A stretch of DNA of 64,000 nt from Gillisia lutea (GTDB lineage Bacteria > Bacteroidota > Bacteroidia > Flavobacteriales > Flavobacteriaceae). Below, in pieces: positions 43,082-51,564 of the stretch. Under the pieces are notes generated by a model that was not told the DNA's origin, did not search any database, and was given only the letters and a program-made list of their open reading frames with translations. The position numbers were made by a program, and so were the translations under genes. Position 1 is the first letter of the stretch; each line of letters begins with the position of its first letter. The DNA lies in contig NZ_JAKGTH010000006.1 in the NCBI RefSeq assembly GCF_021568705.1, forward strand, positions 868,001 through 932,000, given 5' to 3'.

Positions 43082-45427
43082 ATGGAGCTAAATAAAGAGA
43101 AAATAAAAAAGAGTGGTATAAATCCCAGACTGGCAGGGGTACTTACAGCATTATTCTTTCTTTGTTTAGGATTTTTCATATTATGGCAACGCTATCATAT
43201 TTTGGTGAAAGCGGAAGAAAGAGAAATGTCCACAATAGTGAATATTGTAAAACAGGACATCGATCAATCCTTGAAAAACAGTTATTCCGCAGCACTCAGT
43301 CTGGCGCTATTAATAAATGATGACGGTGAAATTGGTAATTTTGAAGCTGTAGCACCCAAGATATTAGAAGGAAACCCAAATATTGATGGGCTTCAATTGG
43401 TTCCCGGCGGAGTTATACGTAAAGTTTATCCTTACCAAGAAAACAAAGAGGCTTTAGATTACAATATTCTACAGGACCCCAGTAGAAATAAGGAAGCATT
43501 ACGCGCCATAAAAATGCGAAAGATGTATTTCGCAGGACCCTTTGAGCTTAGGCAAGGCGGAATGGCCGTAGTGGGAAGGCTTCCGGTATTTATTCGTGAT
43601 GAATTCTGGGGGTTTTCAGCAGTTATTATTAAAATGGATCACCTTATTCATCTTGACCGTATTGAAGATATGGTGAAGGATAAATATTATTATCAATTTT
43701 CTAAAGTTGATATCACAACAGGGGAAGAATTCAATTATTTTCCCAAGTTTTCCAAGGGTAATACTTCATATTCTGAAGTGGTGGAATTGCCCGATGGCGA
43801 TTGGAAGTTTTATTTGGCTACTCAAGATCAAAGCTATCTTTTACTTAGTTTAATTCCTCTGGCGCTACTTATTATACTACTTTCATTCTGGTTTGGATGG
43901 TCTATGACATCTATCTTAAAGCAGCCTCTTAAATTACAAGCTCTGGTAAAGGCACAGGCGGGTAAACTTTTGGAAAGTGAACTTAACTTCCGTACCATAT
44001 TTAATCAAGCGGCAATTGGAATGGTAAGGGTAGATACCTTGACCGGAAAATTCATTCAATCGAATAAGAGATATATCGAGTTATTGGGATACACTGAAGA
44101 GGAGCTCATGGCGATGGATTATAAGGATATTTCTTATCCCGAAGATGTGGGTATCAATTCTATACGAATGCGGCAGCTTCTAAATGGGGAGATCCGGGAG
44201 TATAGCTTGCAAAAGCGGTTAGTAAGAAAGGATGGTTCGCTGCTTTGGATAAAAGTAACTGTATCTCCACTTTGGCAAAAAGGGGAGCAACCAACATCTC
44301 ATATAGCTCTTATTGAAGATATTTCAGATAAGATGCAGGCGCAAGAAGAACTTATTCATAATGAAAAAAGGTTTCGGGCGTTAGTAGAAAATAGTGAAGA
44401 AGTGATATGTATATTCACTCAAAAAGGACAGACCTTCTATTTTTCACCCGCTATTGAAAGAGTTTCCGGTTATACCGAGAGTGAGATTAGAGAGTTGAAT
44501 TTAATCTCCCTAATGCACCCCGATGACCTGGACTATATAAATGCCCAGATGGAAATTTCCATAAATACCCCAATGGTTCCGGTTTCAGGAATTGCCTGCA
44601 GGGCCAGACATAAAGACGGAACCTGGAAGTGGATAGAAATAACTATTACGAACCTGCTTGAAGACCCTGCTATTGGGGGATTTGTGGCTAATTTTAAAGA
44701 TATTACACTACGAAAAGAAGTGGAGATCAATTTAAATAAATCTTATCAGTTGGTAATGGATCAGAATAGAAGGTTTTTAAACTTCTCTTATATTGTATCT
44801 CATAACCTTCGTTCGCATTCTAGCAATATTGAAGCTATTCTTACCCTTTATCATTCTGCAGATTCAGCTGAAGAAAAAGTTACTTATATAGAACTGCTTT
44901 CTAAAGTTTCTACGGCTCTTAATCAGACCTTAATGGATTTGAATGAAGTGGTCTCCATTCAGAATAATATCGACCTGAGTGTTGAACCATTAAGTGTACT
45001 ATCTTACGTAAACCAAACTCTTGACCTGCTTGAAGTACAGGTGAAAAATAAAGAGGCAGTTATAAAGAAGGATATTCCAAAGGAGATGGTGGTAGTGTTC
45101 AATTCGGCATATCTTGAAAGTGTCCTGCTTAACTTCCTGTCTAATGCTTTAAGATATAGCAGTAGTAAGAGAATACCTGAAATTTCATTAAAAGGTTATA
45201 AATTAGAGGATAAATGGATCTTAGAGATCATGGATAATGGCGTGGGAATAGACTTAAAACGATATGGAGACAAGCTTTTTGGGTTGTATAAAACATTTAC
45301 AAACAAATCTGGTTCTCGTGGAGTAGGGCTATTCATTACAAAAAATCAGATAGACGCTATGGGAGGGCAGGTTAATGTGGAAAGTGAATTAGGCATAGGT
45401 ACTACTTTCAAAATAAGCTTTAAATGA
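43082..45427 (+). CDS. PAS-domain sensor histidine kinase
   Basis: 781 residues. Membrane helices at about 20-40 and 257-280 enclose a CHASE-like periplasmic sensor; two PAS/PAC units follow at about 295-420 (FIQSNKRYIELLGYTEEEL) and 425-555 (VSGYTESEIRELN). The phospho-acceptor region is YIVSHNLRSHSSNIEAI with H574, and the ATPase domain has the N box NFLSNALRYSS, DNGVGID and GSRGVGLFITKN. The H-box form SHNLRSH is typical of Bacteroidota kinases. It overlaps the response-regulator gene by 4 bases (ATGA), so the pair is one signalling unit. The signal is unknown. Confidence 0.92.
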   Translation: MELNKEKIKKSGINPRLAGVLTALFFLCLGFFILWQRYHILVKAEEREMSTIVNIVKQDIDQSLKNSYSAALSLALLINDDGEIGNFEAVAPKILEGNPNIDGLQLVPGGVIRKVYPYQENKEALDYNILQDPSRNKEALRAIKMRKMYFAGPFELRQGGMAVVGRLPVFIRDEFWGFSAVIIKMDHLIHLDRIEDMVKDKYYYQFSKVDITTGEEFNYFPKFSKGNTSYSEVVELPDGDWKFYLATQDQSYLLLSLIPLALLIILLSFWFGWSMTSILKQPLKLQALVKAQAGKLLESELNFRTIFNQAAIGMVRVDTLTGKFIQSNKRYIELLGYTEEELMAMDYKDISYPEDVGINSIRMRQLLNGEIREYSLQKRLVRKDGSLLWIKVTVSPLWQKGEQPTSHIALIEDISDKMQAQEELIHNEKRFRALVENSEEVICIFTQKGQTFYFSPAIERVSGYTESEIRELNLISLMHPDDLDYINAQMEISINTPMVPVSGIACRARHKDGTWKWIEITITNLLEDPAIGGFVANFKDITLRKEVEINLNKSYQLVMDQNRRFLNFSYIVSHNLRSHSSNIEAILTLYHSADSAEEKVTYIELLSKVSTALNQTLMDLNEVVSIQNNIDLSVEPLSVLSYVNQTLDLLEVQVKNKEAVIKKDIPKEMVVVFNSAYLESVLLNFLSNALRYSSSKRIPEISLKGYKLEDKWILEIMDNGVGIDLKRYGDKLFGLYKTFTNKSGSRGVGLFITKNQIDAMGGQVNVESELGIGTTFKISFK

Positions 45428-45810
45428 AAAAAAGCATTTGTGTAATAGACGACGACATGATATATCAATTGATAATTGGTAAAATTATCAGTCGGTCCGG
45501 CTATTTTCACAAACCTTTATTCTATAAAAATGCCACAAAGGCCCTAGCCGATTTTAAATCTCTTGAAACTGAATTACCGCAGGTAATACTTCTTGATATC
45601 AATATGCCTCAAATGGATGGATGGCAATTTCTGGAAGCTCTTATAAAGGAACGGCCCAATTTAGATTCGGAAACCGACATTTATATTGTAACCTCATCAA
45701 TAGCACATTCTGATAGATTAAAAGCCTCTACTTATAAACAGGTTTCCGGTTTTTTGAGCAAACCGATCACGGTTAGTAAGATCAAAGAAATGGGAGTTAG
45801 ACTTAAATAA
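45424..45810 (+). CDS. Single-domain response regulator
   Basis: 128 residues, only a receiver domain. Acidic pocket IDDDM (D9-D11), phospho-acceptor D58 in ILLDINMPQMDG, the Thr/Ser switch VTSSI and the Lys in FLSKPI. No output domain is present, so it must act through protein contact, for example on another kinase or relay. It is translationally coupled to the PAS kinase and ends before a terminator shared with tRNA-Phe. Confidence 0.92.
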   Translation: MKKSICVIDDDMIYQLIIGKIISRSGYFHKPLFYKNATKALADFKSLETELPQVILLDINMPQMDGWQFLEALIKERPNLDSETDIYIVTSSIAHSDRLKASTYKQVSGFLSKPITVSKIKEMGVRLK

Positions 45811-45825
45811 GCTAAATTCATAAAA

Positions 45826-45858
45826 CAAAAAACCTCGAAACATTGTTTCGAGGTTTTT
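45826..45858. terminator. Bidirectional terminator between response regulator and tRNA-Phe
   Basis: Perfect 11-bp hairpin AACCTCGAAAC (45831-45841) / GTTTCGAGGTT (45845-45855) with a 3-base loop, flanked by A and T runs. Confidence 0.9.
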
Positions 45859-45862
45859 GAGG

Positions 45863-45935
45863 TGGTGCCTCCAGGAATCGAACCAGGGACACAAGGATTT
45901 TCAGTCCTTTGCTCTACCAACTGAGCTAAGGCACC
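45863..45935 (-). tRNA. tRNA-Phe (anticodon GAA)
   Basis: 73 nt. Acceptor GGTGCCT pairs with AGGCACC; the anticodon loop CTGAAAA contains GAA; the D arm (AGCTCAGTTGGTAGAGC) and T loop (TTCGATT) are standard. The three bases after the discriminator read CCT, so the CCA end is not encoded, unlike the tRNA-Leu gene in this window. Confidence 0.95.
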
Positions 45936-45975
45936 AGTTGCTTTACATGCTTGTAGTAAGCCTTGCAAGCGGGTG

Positions 45976-46007
45976 CAAATATAATAGCATTTTTATTATC
46001 CCACAAA
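45976..46007 (-). promoter_or_regulatory. Promoter of tRNA-Phe
   Basis: Minus-strand TTTG (46004-46007), 20-base spacer, TATATTTG (45976-45983). Bases 45967-45983 are identical over 17 bases to the tRNA-Leu promoter. The shared part continues past the -7 box into the first transcribed bases (CACCCGCTT). Confidence 0.75.
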
Positions 46008-46057
46008 GGAAATTTTAAAAAAATGCTTTTGTAAATTAGCTTTTTTAAATATTATCT

Positions 46058-46789
46058 ATGAATTTGGTAATCGATATTGGAAATACGCTGGTAAAAATGG
46101 CTGTATTTCAAGATGCTACGCTAATCAAGAAGAAAATTAGCCTTCGACAAGATTTTTTAAAAAATCTTGAAGAATTTGATAAAATTTATTCCAAAATAGA
46201 AGATGTGATGCTTTCCTCGGTAGGGAAGCTTCCTGAAAAATGGGTTAAAAAGCTAAAAGAAGACTATAATCTTCTTACTTTATCTCAGGATCTCCCACAG
46301 GTGTTCAATAACAAGTATTCCACCCCAAAGACATTAGGGAATGATAGGGTAGCCTTAGTGTCGGCTGCAAGTAAATATCATTTTAAGGAAAATGTATTAG
46401 TAATTGACGCCGGAACATGTGTTACCTATGATTTAAAAACAGCAGATAATGAATATGTAGGTGGCGCAATTTCCCCAGGGCTTCAAATGAGATATAAGGC
46501 TATGCACACTTTTACTGAAAACTTACCGTTATTAGAGCCTGAAGCTGAAGTGAATTTAATTGGAAATACAACAAAGAGCAGCATGCATTCGGGAGTGATA
46601 TTTGGCTTGGTAGCCGAATTGGATGGAGTAATTGATGCTTATCGCGCTCAGTATAAAGATTTAACAATTATTTTGACAGGCGGCGACGCACAATTTTTGT
46701 GTAAACGATTAAAAAATAGCATATTTGCCAACTCTAATTTTCTCTTAGAGGGATTGAATCATATTTTAGAATTTAACAAATCTCAATGA
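46058..46789 (+). CDS. coaX: Type III pantothenate kinase
   Basis: 243 residues. The ASKHA-fold motifs are clear: VIDIGNTLVKMAVF at residue 4, VIDAGTCVTYDL near residue 120, GGAISPGLQMRYKAMH near residue 140, and ILTGGDAQF near residue 205. It phosphorylates pantothenate, the first step of coenzyme A synthesis; the type III enzyme needs a monovalent cation and is not inhibited by CoA. It starts a seven-gene envelope block by sharing a 4-base overlap with the next gene. Confidence 0.95.
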   Translation: MNLVIDIGNTLVKMAVFQDATLIKKKISLRQDFLKNLEEFDKIYSKIEDVMLSSVGKLPEKWVKKLKEDYNLLTLSQDLPQVFNNKYSTPKTLGNDRVALVSAASKYHFKENVLVIDAGTCVTYDLKTADNEYVGGAISPGLQMRYKAMHTFTENLPLLEPEAEVNLIGNTTKSSMHSGVIFGLVAELDGVIDAYRAQYKDLTIILTGGDAQFLCKRLKNSIFANSNFLLEGLNHILEFNKSQ

Positions 46790-48030
46790 TTAAACGATTT
46801 ATAATAATCGTGGCCTTACTATCTACCGTGCTTATGGCTGCGCAGGAAGGAATTTCTTCTCCTTATTCCTATTACGGTATTGGACTTACAAAATTTAAGG
46901 GTACAGTTGAAAATCGGTCTATGGGAGGCTTAAGGATGTTCTCCGATAGCATACACCTTAATTTGCGGAATCCTGCTGCCTATGGGAGATTACAGCTTAC
47001 AACCTTTGCGGTTGCTGGGAGCAACACACAGGGGAGTTGGGAGAATGACCAGGATTCAGAAAAGTCTAGCAATACTTCTTTCGATTATTTAGCGATAGGA
47101 ATCCCTACCGGAAAGTTGAATTTTGGCTTGGGGCTGGTTCCTTATACTTCGGTTGGGTATCGTATCTTAAATACCAATACCGACCTTGCTAACAAATTCA
47201 CAGGACGAGGTGGAATGAATAAGGTGTTTTTAACAACTGCCTATGCTTTTAATGATAATTTGAGTTTAGGAGTTGATGTTAATTATAACTTTGGAAATAT
47301 TCAAAACAGCTTTACCGCGGTTCAGAAAGATATTCAGTATGGAACAAGAATTATCAATCGGACAGATATTCGTGGTTTTAATTTTAATATCGGACTTGAT
47401 TATCAAAGGAAGATTTCAAATAATCTGATGTTTTATACAGCCGCAACCTATGCCCCTGAAATGACCATCACTGAGGAAAGATCGAGTAATGTGGCAACAA
47501 TTACCTTTGCTGCCGATGGTAGTGAGCTTCCAACAAACGATAGTTCTGTAACTTTTCCAGATTCAGATTTAACCTTGCCTGCAGAATTAAGCTTAGGAGC
47601 AGGGGTTGGAGCGCCAAATAAGTGGTTTTTAGGTGCAGAATATGGTAATGTGAAAGCGAGCGACTTCGACTTTAATACAGGATTCAACGGGCAAGAGTTT
47701 AAATATGAAGATGCTTCTCAATATAGAGTGGGTGGCTATTATATTCCGCAGTACAATTCGTTGACTAGCTATTTTAATCGAATTGTTTATCGTGCAGGTT
47801 TCCGCTTTGAAGAGACCGGTTTGAATATCAATAACGAGAGCATTAATGAGTTTGGCATATCTTTTGGAATAGGATTGCCAGCAGGATCTGATTTTTCTAA
47901 TGCAAACCTTGGAATTGAGTATGGACAGCGCGGTACAAGAAATTCCGGATTGATAAAAGAAAACTTTTTTAAACTATCCATAAGTTTGTCATTAAATGAT
48001 AAATGGTTCGTGCAGAGTAAATTTGATTAA
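46786..48030 (+). CDS. Outer membrane beta-barrel protein
   Basis: 414 residues. Signal peptide (FIIIVALLSTVLMAAQ) and then the start SSPYSYYGIGLTKFKGTVEN, a Bacteroidota barrel family related to FadL-like or PorV-like proteins; the rest alternates beta strands and turns and ends with FVQSKFD. The cargo is unknown. The ATGA overlap with coaX and the 20-base gap to a TPR gene place it in the coaX-lptC block, which suggests an envelope-assembly role. Confidence 0.82.
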   Translation: MIKRFIIIVALLSTVLMAAQEGISSPYSYYGIGLTKFKGTVENRSMGGLRMFSDSIHLNLRNPAAYGRLQLTTFAVAGSNTQGSWENDQDSEKSSNTSFDYLAIGIPTGKLNFGLGLVPYTSVGYRILNTNTDLANKFTGRGGMNKVFLTTAYAFNDNLSLGVDVNYNFGNIQNSFTAVQKDIQYGTRIINRTDIRGFNFNIGLDYQRKISNNLMFYTAATYAPEMTITEERSSNVATITFAADGSELPTNDSSVTFPDSDLTLPAELSLGAGVGAPNKWFLGAEYGNVKASDFDFNTGFNGQEFKYEDASQYRVGGYYIPQYNSLTSYFNRIVYRAGFRFEETGLNINNESINEFGISFGIGLPAGSDFSNANLGIEYGQRGTRNSGLIKENFFKLSISLSLNDKWFVQSKFD

Positions 48031-48050
48031 CCACAATAAAAACTAAAAAG

Positions 48051-49424
48051 ATGAAAAAGACATTTATACTAACACTATCATTATTGTTGGCGGGGTCTGG
48101 CTTGATGAAAGCTCAAAATAATGCTGAGTGTGTCACAAAAGCTGCGCTGGCATATGATGATGCTAAGGCGAAAAGATACGAGCAGGCATACAAGCCTTTA
48201 ATGGAAGTTAAAGAAAAGTGCCCTACTTATAGTCTTGCTACCTTTCAGTACTTAGACAGAGTTCTAAAATTTAAAATGGAAACTGCTGAAGGTGCACAAA
48301 AAGATGCATTAATTGAGGAAATGATTCAGTTAATGAATGATAGATTGAAGTATTTTCCAAACAAAACCAGTAAAGGTGATGTTCAGGGAGATATTGCAAT
48401 GTTGAAATTTGAAAATGGGATAGGAACGAAAGAGGAGCAGTATGCAGCTTTTGATGCGGCTTTTAAAGCTGATAGAGCTAACTTCAAGAGTCCTAAAGCT
48501 TTATATGCTTATTTCTCTTTGTTAGTAGATCTTCAGGATGAAGGAAAAAAATCATTAGAAGATGTCTTCGCTAATTATGATGAGGTTATTTCAAAATTAG
48601 AGGAGGAAGAAAATGCTCTGGCTCAAAACCTTTCTCCTCTTTTAGAGAAACAAGATGCTGGAACTGCATTAACCTCAAAAGAGCAAACTTTGGTTAAAAA
48701 CTCTGAGATCAACTTAAATGCTTACAGCCAGGTTAAAGGTAGTATCAATGCTAAATTAGGTCAGAGAGCCGATTGTGATAACCTGATCCCTCTTTATAAT
48801 AAAGATTTTGAGGCTAAAAAATCTGATGTTTCTTGGTTGAAGAATGCTTCTGAGAGACTGTCTGTAAAAGATTGTACTGAAGATCCAATCTTCTTTAAGC
48901 TTTCTGAGGCTTTACACAAAGCTGAACCATCTGCAAAATCTGCCTTATATTTAGGTCAGTTAGCTGATGCCAAAGGAAACGGAGCTCAGGCTTTGAAATA
49001 CTATAACGAATCTGCAGAGTTAGAAACTAATGCTTCAGATAAGTCTAGAGTATACATGAAAATAGCTGATAACTACAAGAAAAAAGGTAGCTTTGGTCAG
49101 GCAAGAACTTACTATAATAAAGCACTTGCTGCTAAGCCATCTGCTGGTAGAGCTTACTTGCAAATTGCAAACATGATCGCTCAAAGTGCTAATAACTGTG
49201 GTGAGAATGCTTTCGATAAAAGAGCTGTTTACTGGTTAGCTGCAGATTATGCTGCAAGAGCTGGTAGAGTAGACCCTTCATTGAGTGGTGTTGCAGGAGA
49301 ATCTGTTAGAGCTTATAAGGGAAGAGCCCCACAAAAAGCTGACATTTTCCAAGCTGGAAAAGAAGGTCAGAGCATTAGAATAGGTTGCTGGATTGGTGAA
49401 ACAGTAAGAGTTCCTTCATTGTAA
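48051..49424 (+). CDS. TPR-repeat exported protein
   Basis: 457 residues. Signal peptide at 1-21 (LSLLLAGSGLMKAQ). The C-terminal half shows TPR pairs, for example NGAQALKYYNESAELE and GSFGQARTYYNKALAAKP, followed by AGRAYLQIANMIAQSA. TPR proteins serve as binding scaffolds; here in the periplasm or at the outer membrane. The codon use is A/T-ended but strongly regular (many GCT, GAT, AAA), which hints at good expression. It lies 20 bases after the barrel protein and 3 before lptC. Confidence 0.85.
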   Translation: MKKTFILTLSLLLAGSGLMKAQNNAECVTKAALAYDDAKAKRYEQAYKPLMEVKEKCPTYSLATFQYLDRVLKFKMETAEGAQKDALIEEMIQLMNDRLKYFPNKTSKGDVQGDIAMLKFENGIGTKEEQYAAFDAAFKADRANFKSPKALYAYFSLLVDLQDEGKKSLEDVFANYDEVISKLEEEENALAQNLSPLLEKQDAGTALTSKEQTLVKNSEINLNAYSQVKGSINAKLGQRADCDNLIPLYNKDFEAKKSDVSWLKNASERLSVKDCTEDPIFFKLSEALHKAEPSAKSALYLGQLADAKGNGAQALKYYNESAELETNASDKSRVYMKIADNYKKKGSFGQARTYYNKALAAKPSAGRAYLQIANMIAQSANNCGENAFDKRAVYWLAADYAARAGRVDPSLSGVAGESVRAYKGRAPQKADIFQAGKEGQSIRIGCWIGETVRVPSL

Positions 49425-49427
49425 TAG

Positions 49428-49991
49428 ATGATCACATATAAAAATATAATTTCAGGCATTGTCACAGTTATCGCTGTGACAATGCTTTTTTCATGTGAAG
49501 GGAATCTAAAAGGGGTTCGAGAAATGGATATGCATGGCTCCAGTCCTCAGGCTACCGGTGCGGGTTTGAATTTAAAGTATACAGATTCCGGTAGAGTAGT
49601 AGCTGCTTTAAGAAGTCCGAAAATGCTAGATTTCACTAATATGGAATTTCCTTACAGAGAGTTTCCTAATGGAGTGGAAGTTGAGTTTTATGATAAAGAG
49701 CACAATAAGAACACTGTTACTGCCAAGTATGCTATTATATATGATGAAACCGGTTTGATCGATTTACAGGGTGATGTTGTTCTAGTAACCAGCGACAGTA
49801 CTAGGTTAAAAGCTGATCAACTATTTTGGGATCAGAATGCAGGTTGGGTATTTACCGATAGACCAAATACCATACAGTTTTCAAATGGAGGTAGTAATGC
49901 AGGGCAGGGTTTTGATTCCGATTTAAATTTTACTAATTTCCGTTCACGAACCAATATTGGAGTTCAAATAATTGAAGAGAAAAAGAAATGA
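49428..49991 (+). CDS. lptC: LptC-like LPS export protein
   Basis: 187 residues. The N-terminal hydrophobic segment IVTVIAVTMLFSC ends in a possible lipobox Cys, as in Bacteroidota LptC. The OstA-like beta-jellyroll follows: GVEVEFYDKEHN, ARYAIIYDETGLIDLQGDVV, SDSTRLKADQLFWDQ. LptC links the inner-membrane LptBFG transporter to the periplasmic LPS bridge. It starts 3 bases after the TPR gene and overlaps the next small gene by 4 bases. Confidence 0.88.
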   Translation: MITYKNIISGIVTVIAVTMLFSCEGNLKGVREMDMHGSSPQATGAGLNLKYTDSGRVVAALRSPKMLDFTNMEFPYREFPNGVEVEFYDKEHNKNTVTAKYAIIYDETGLIDLQGDVVLVTSDSTRLKADQLFWDQNAGWVFTDRPNTIQFSNGGSNAGQGFDSDLNFTNFRSRTNIGVQIIEEKKK

Positions 49992-50179
49992 TGAAATTTT
50001 TTAAGTATTTCGAATACGCATATTTAGTGATTGCTGCATTTTTTCTTTTTGAAGTAATCCGCCTTTGGAACGTAGAAAGAAATAGGTCGTACCTCTTTAT
50101 TTTCTTTGTGATAATAGCCATTTTTATGTTCTTATTTAAAAGACGATTTAGGCGTAAATTAGAAGATAAAAACCGATAA
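49988..50179 (+). CDS. Small two-helix membrane protein
   Basis: 63 residues with two membrane segments (about 10-25 and 33-50) and a strongly basic tail FKRRFRRKLEDKNR. It shares a 4-base overlap with lptC and a 1-base overlap with the hemolysin-like gene, so it is almost certainly translated. No function is known; position suggests an envelope role linked to LptC or the CNNM/CBS protein. Confidence 0.7.
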   Translation: MMKFFKYFEYAYLVIAAFFLFEVIRLWNVERNRSYLFIFFVIIAIFMFLFKRRFRRKLEDKNR

Positions 50180-51468
50180 TGGAAGTAGATATATTTATAA
50201 TTGTCTGTACCTTAATTTTATCGGCATTTTTTTCAGGGATGGAGATTGCTTATGTTTCCTCCAATAAAATTTTTATAGAGATTGAAAAAAGACAATCAGG
50301 CTTTCTGGCCAATGTTTTAAAACGTCTCACAAAAAAACCTTCCAAATTTATTGCAACCATGCTGGTTGGTAATAATATTGCCCTGGTTGTTTATGGGTTT
50401 TATATGGGAGATCTTATCATGGCCTGGCTTTTAAGCTTGCAACCCATAGAAAATGGATTCCTGAATGTTCTTTTAGTCGATTTCAGTTTATTTACCCAAA
50501 CTGTTATTTCTACATTAGTGATTCTTTTTACGGCGGAATTCTTGCCAAAAGTATTTTTTCAAATTTATGCCAATTCCTTATTGAAGTTTTTTGCTGTTCC
50601 TGCATACTTGTTTTATCTGTTATTCAGCTTTGTCTCGTCATTTGTTATTTGGATTTCTGATGTTATTCTAAAAAGATTTTTCAAAACGGAGGGAGATGAA
50701 GTGCAGTTGGCATTTAGTAAACTGGAACTGGGGAATTTTATAAGTGAGCAAATGGAAACCGTAGAATCTGATGAAGAAGTAGATTCTGAGATTCAGATCT
50801 TTCAAAATGCTTTAGAATTTTCTGATATCAAAGCCCGCGAAGTAATGGTGCCTCGAACTGAGATCGTGGGTGTCGATCAAAATGTTGCACCAAAAGATCT
50901 TGTGCAAACCTTTACGGAAACCGGCTTGTCTAAAATTCTTATCTATAATGAAACAATAGACGATATCATTGGGTATATTCATTCTTTTGAGCTTTTTAAA
51001 AAGCCCAAAACCTTAAAATCGATACTTCTTCCTGTTGTGTTCGTGCCTGAAACCATGTGGGTAAAGGATGTTCTTAATATTCTTATTAAAAAGCGAAAGA
51101 GTATTGCGGTAGTGATTGATGAGTATGGTGGAACCAGTGGTATGATCACTATTGAGGATATTGTTGAGGAGTTATTTGGAGAGATCGAAGATGAACATGA
51201 TCCTGTAGTTTTAATTGAAGAGAAACTGGGGGACGATCATTATAAGTTCTCCGCGCGTCTGGAAGTGGATTATTTGAATGAAACTTATAAGTTGAACATT
51301 CCAGAAGGCGAAAATTATGAAACCTTAGGAGGGTTTATAACTAATTATACCGAAGAAATTCCACAGCAGTTGGAAGAGGTGAAAATCGAGAATTTTAAGA
51401 TAAAAATTCTGGAGGTTTCCAATACCAAAATAGAATTGATAGAATTGCAAATCAGGGATAAAGAGTAA
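50179..51468 (+). CDS. CNNM/CBS hemolysin-family (CorC/HlyC) membrane protein
   Basis: 429 residues. Four membrane helices of the CNNM/DUF21 domain (about 1-170: FFSGMEIAYVSSNKIFIE, LVGNNIALVVYGF), a CBS pair with REVMVPRTEIVGVD and VVIDEYGGTSGMITIEDIVE, and a C-terminal CorC/HlyC domain (ETLGGFITNYTEEIPQ). Such proteins are magnesium or cobalt exporters or regulators. A relative is gliding-motility GldE, but no gldD is present here. It is coupled to the small gene before it. Confidence 0.9.
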   Translation: MEVDIFIIVCTLILSAFFSGMEIAYVSSNKIFIEIEKRQSGFLANVLKRLTKKPSKFIATMLVGNNIALVVYGFYMGDLIMAWLLSLQPIENGFLNVLLVDFSLFTQTVISTLVILFTAEFLPKVFFQIYANSLLKFFAVPAYLFYLLFSFVSSFVIWISDVILKRFFKTEGDEVQLAFSKLELGNFISEQMETVESDEEVDSEIQIFQNALEFSDIKAREVMVPRTEIVGVDQNVAPKDLVQTFTETGLSKILIYNETIDDIIGYIHSFELFKKPKTLKSILLPVVFVPETMWVKDVLNILIKKRKSIAVVIDEYGGTSGMITIEDIVEELFGEIEDEHDPVVLIEEKLGDDHYKFSARLEVDYLNETYKLNIPEGENYETLGGFITNYTEEIPQQLEEVKIENFKIKILEVSNTKIELIELQIRDKE

Positions 51469-51564
51469 TTCCCTTGAATAGTTAATATTTTGCAAATATT
51501 AAGTTTTATAATTTGGTTAAAAACACTATTTTCGCCCACTATATTACATAAATCATAACTACAA

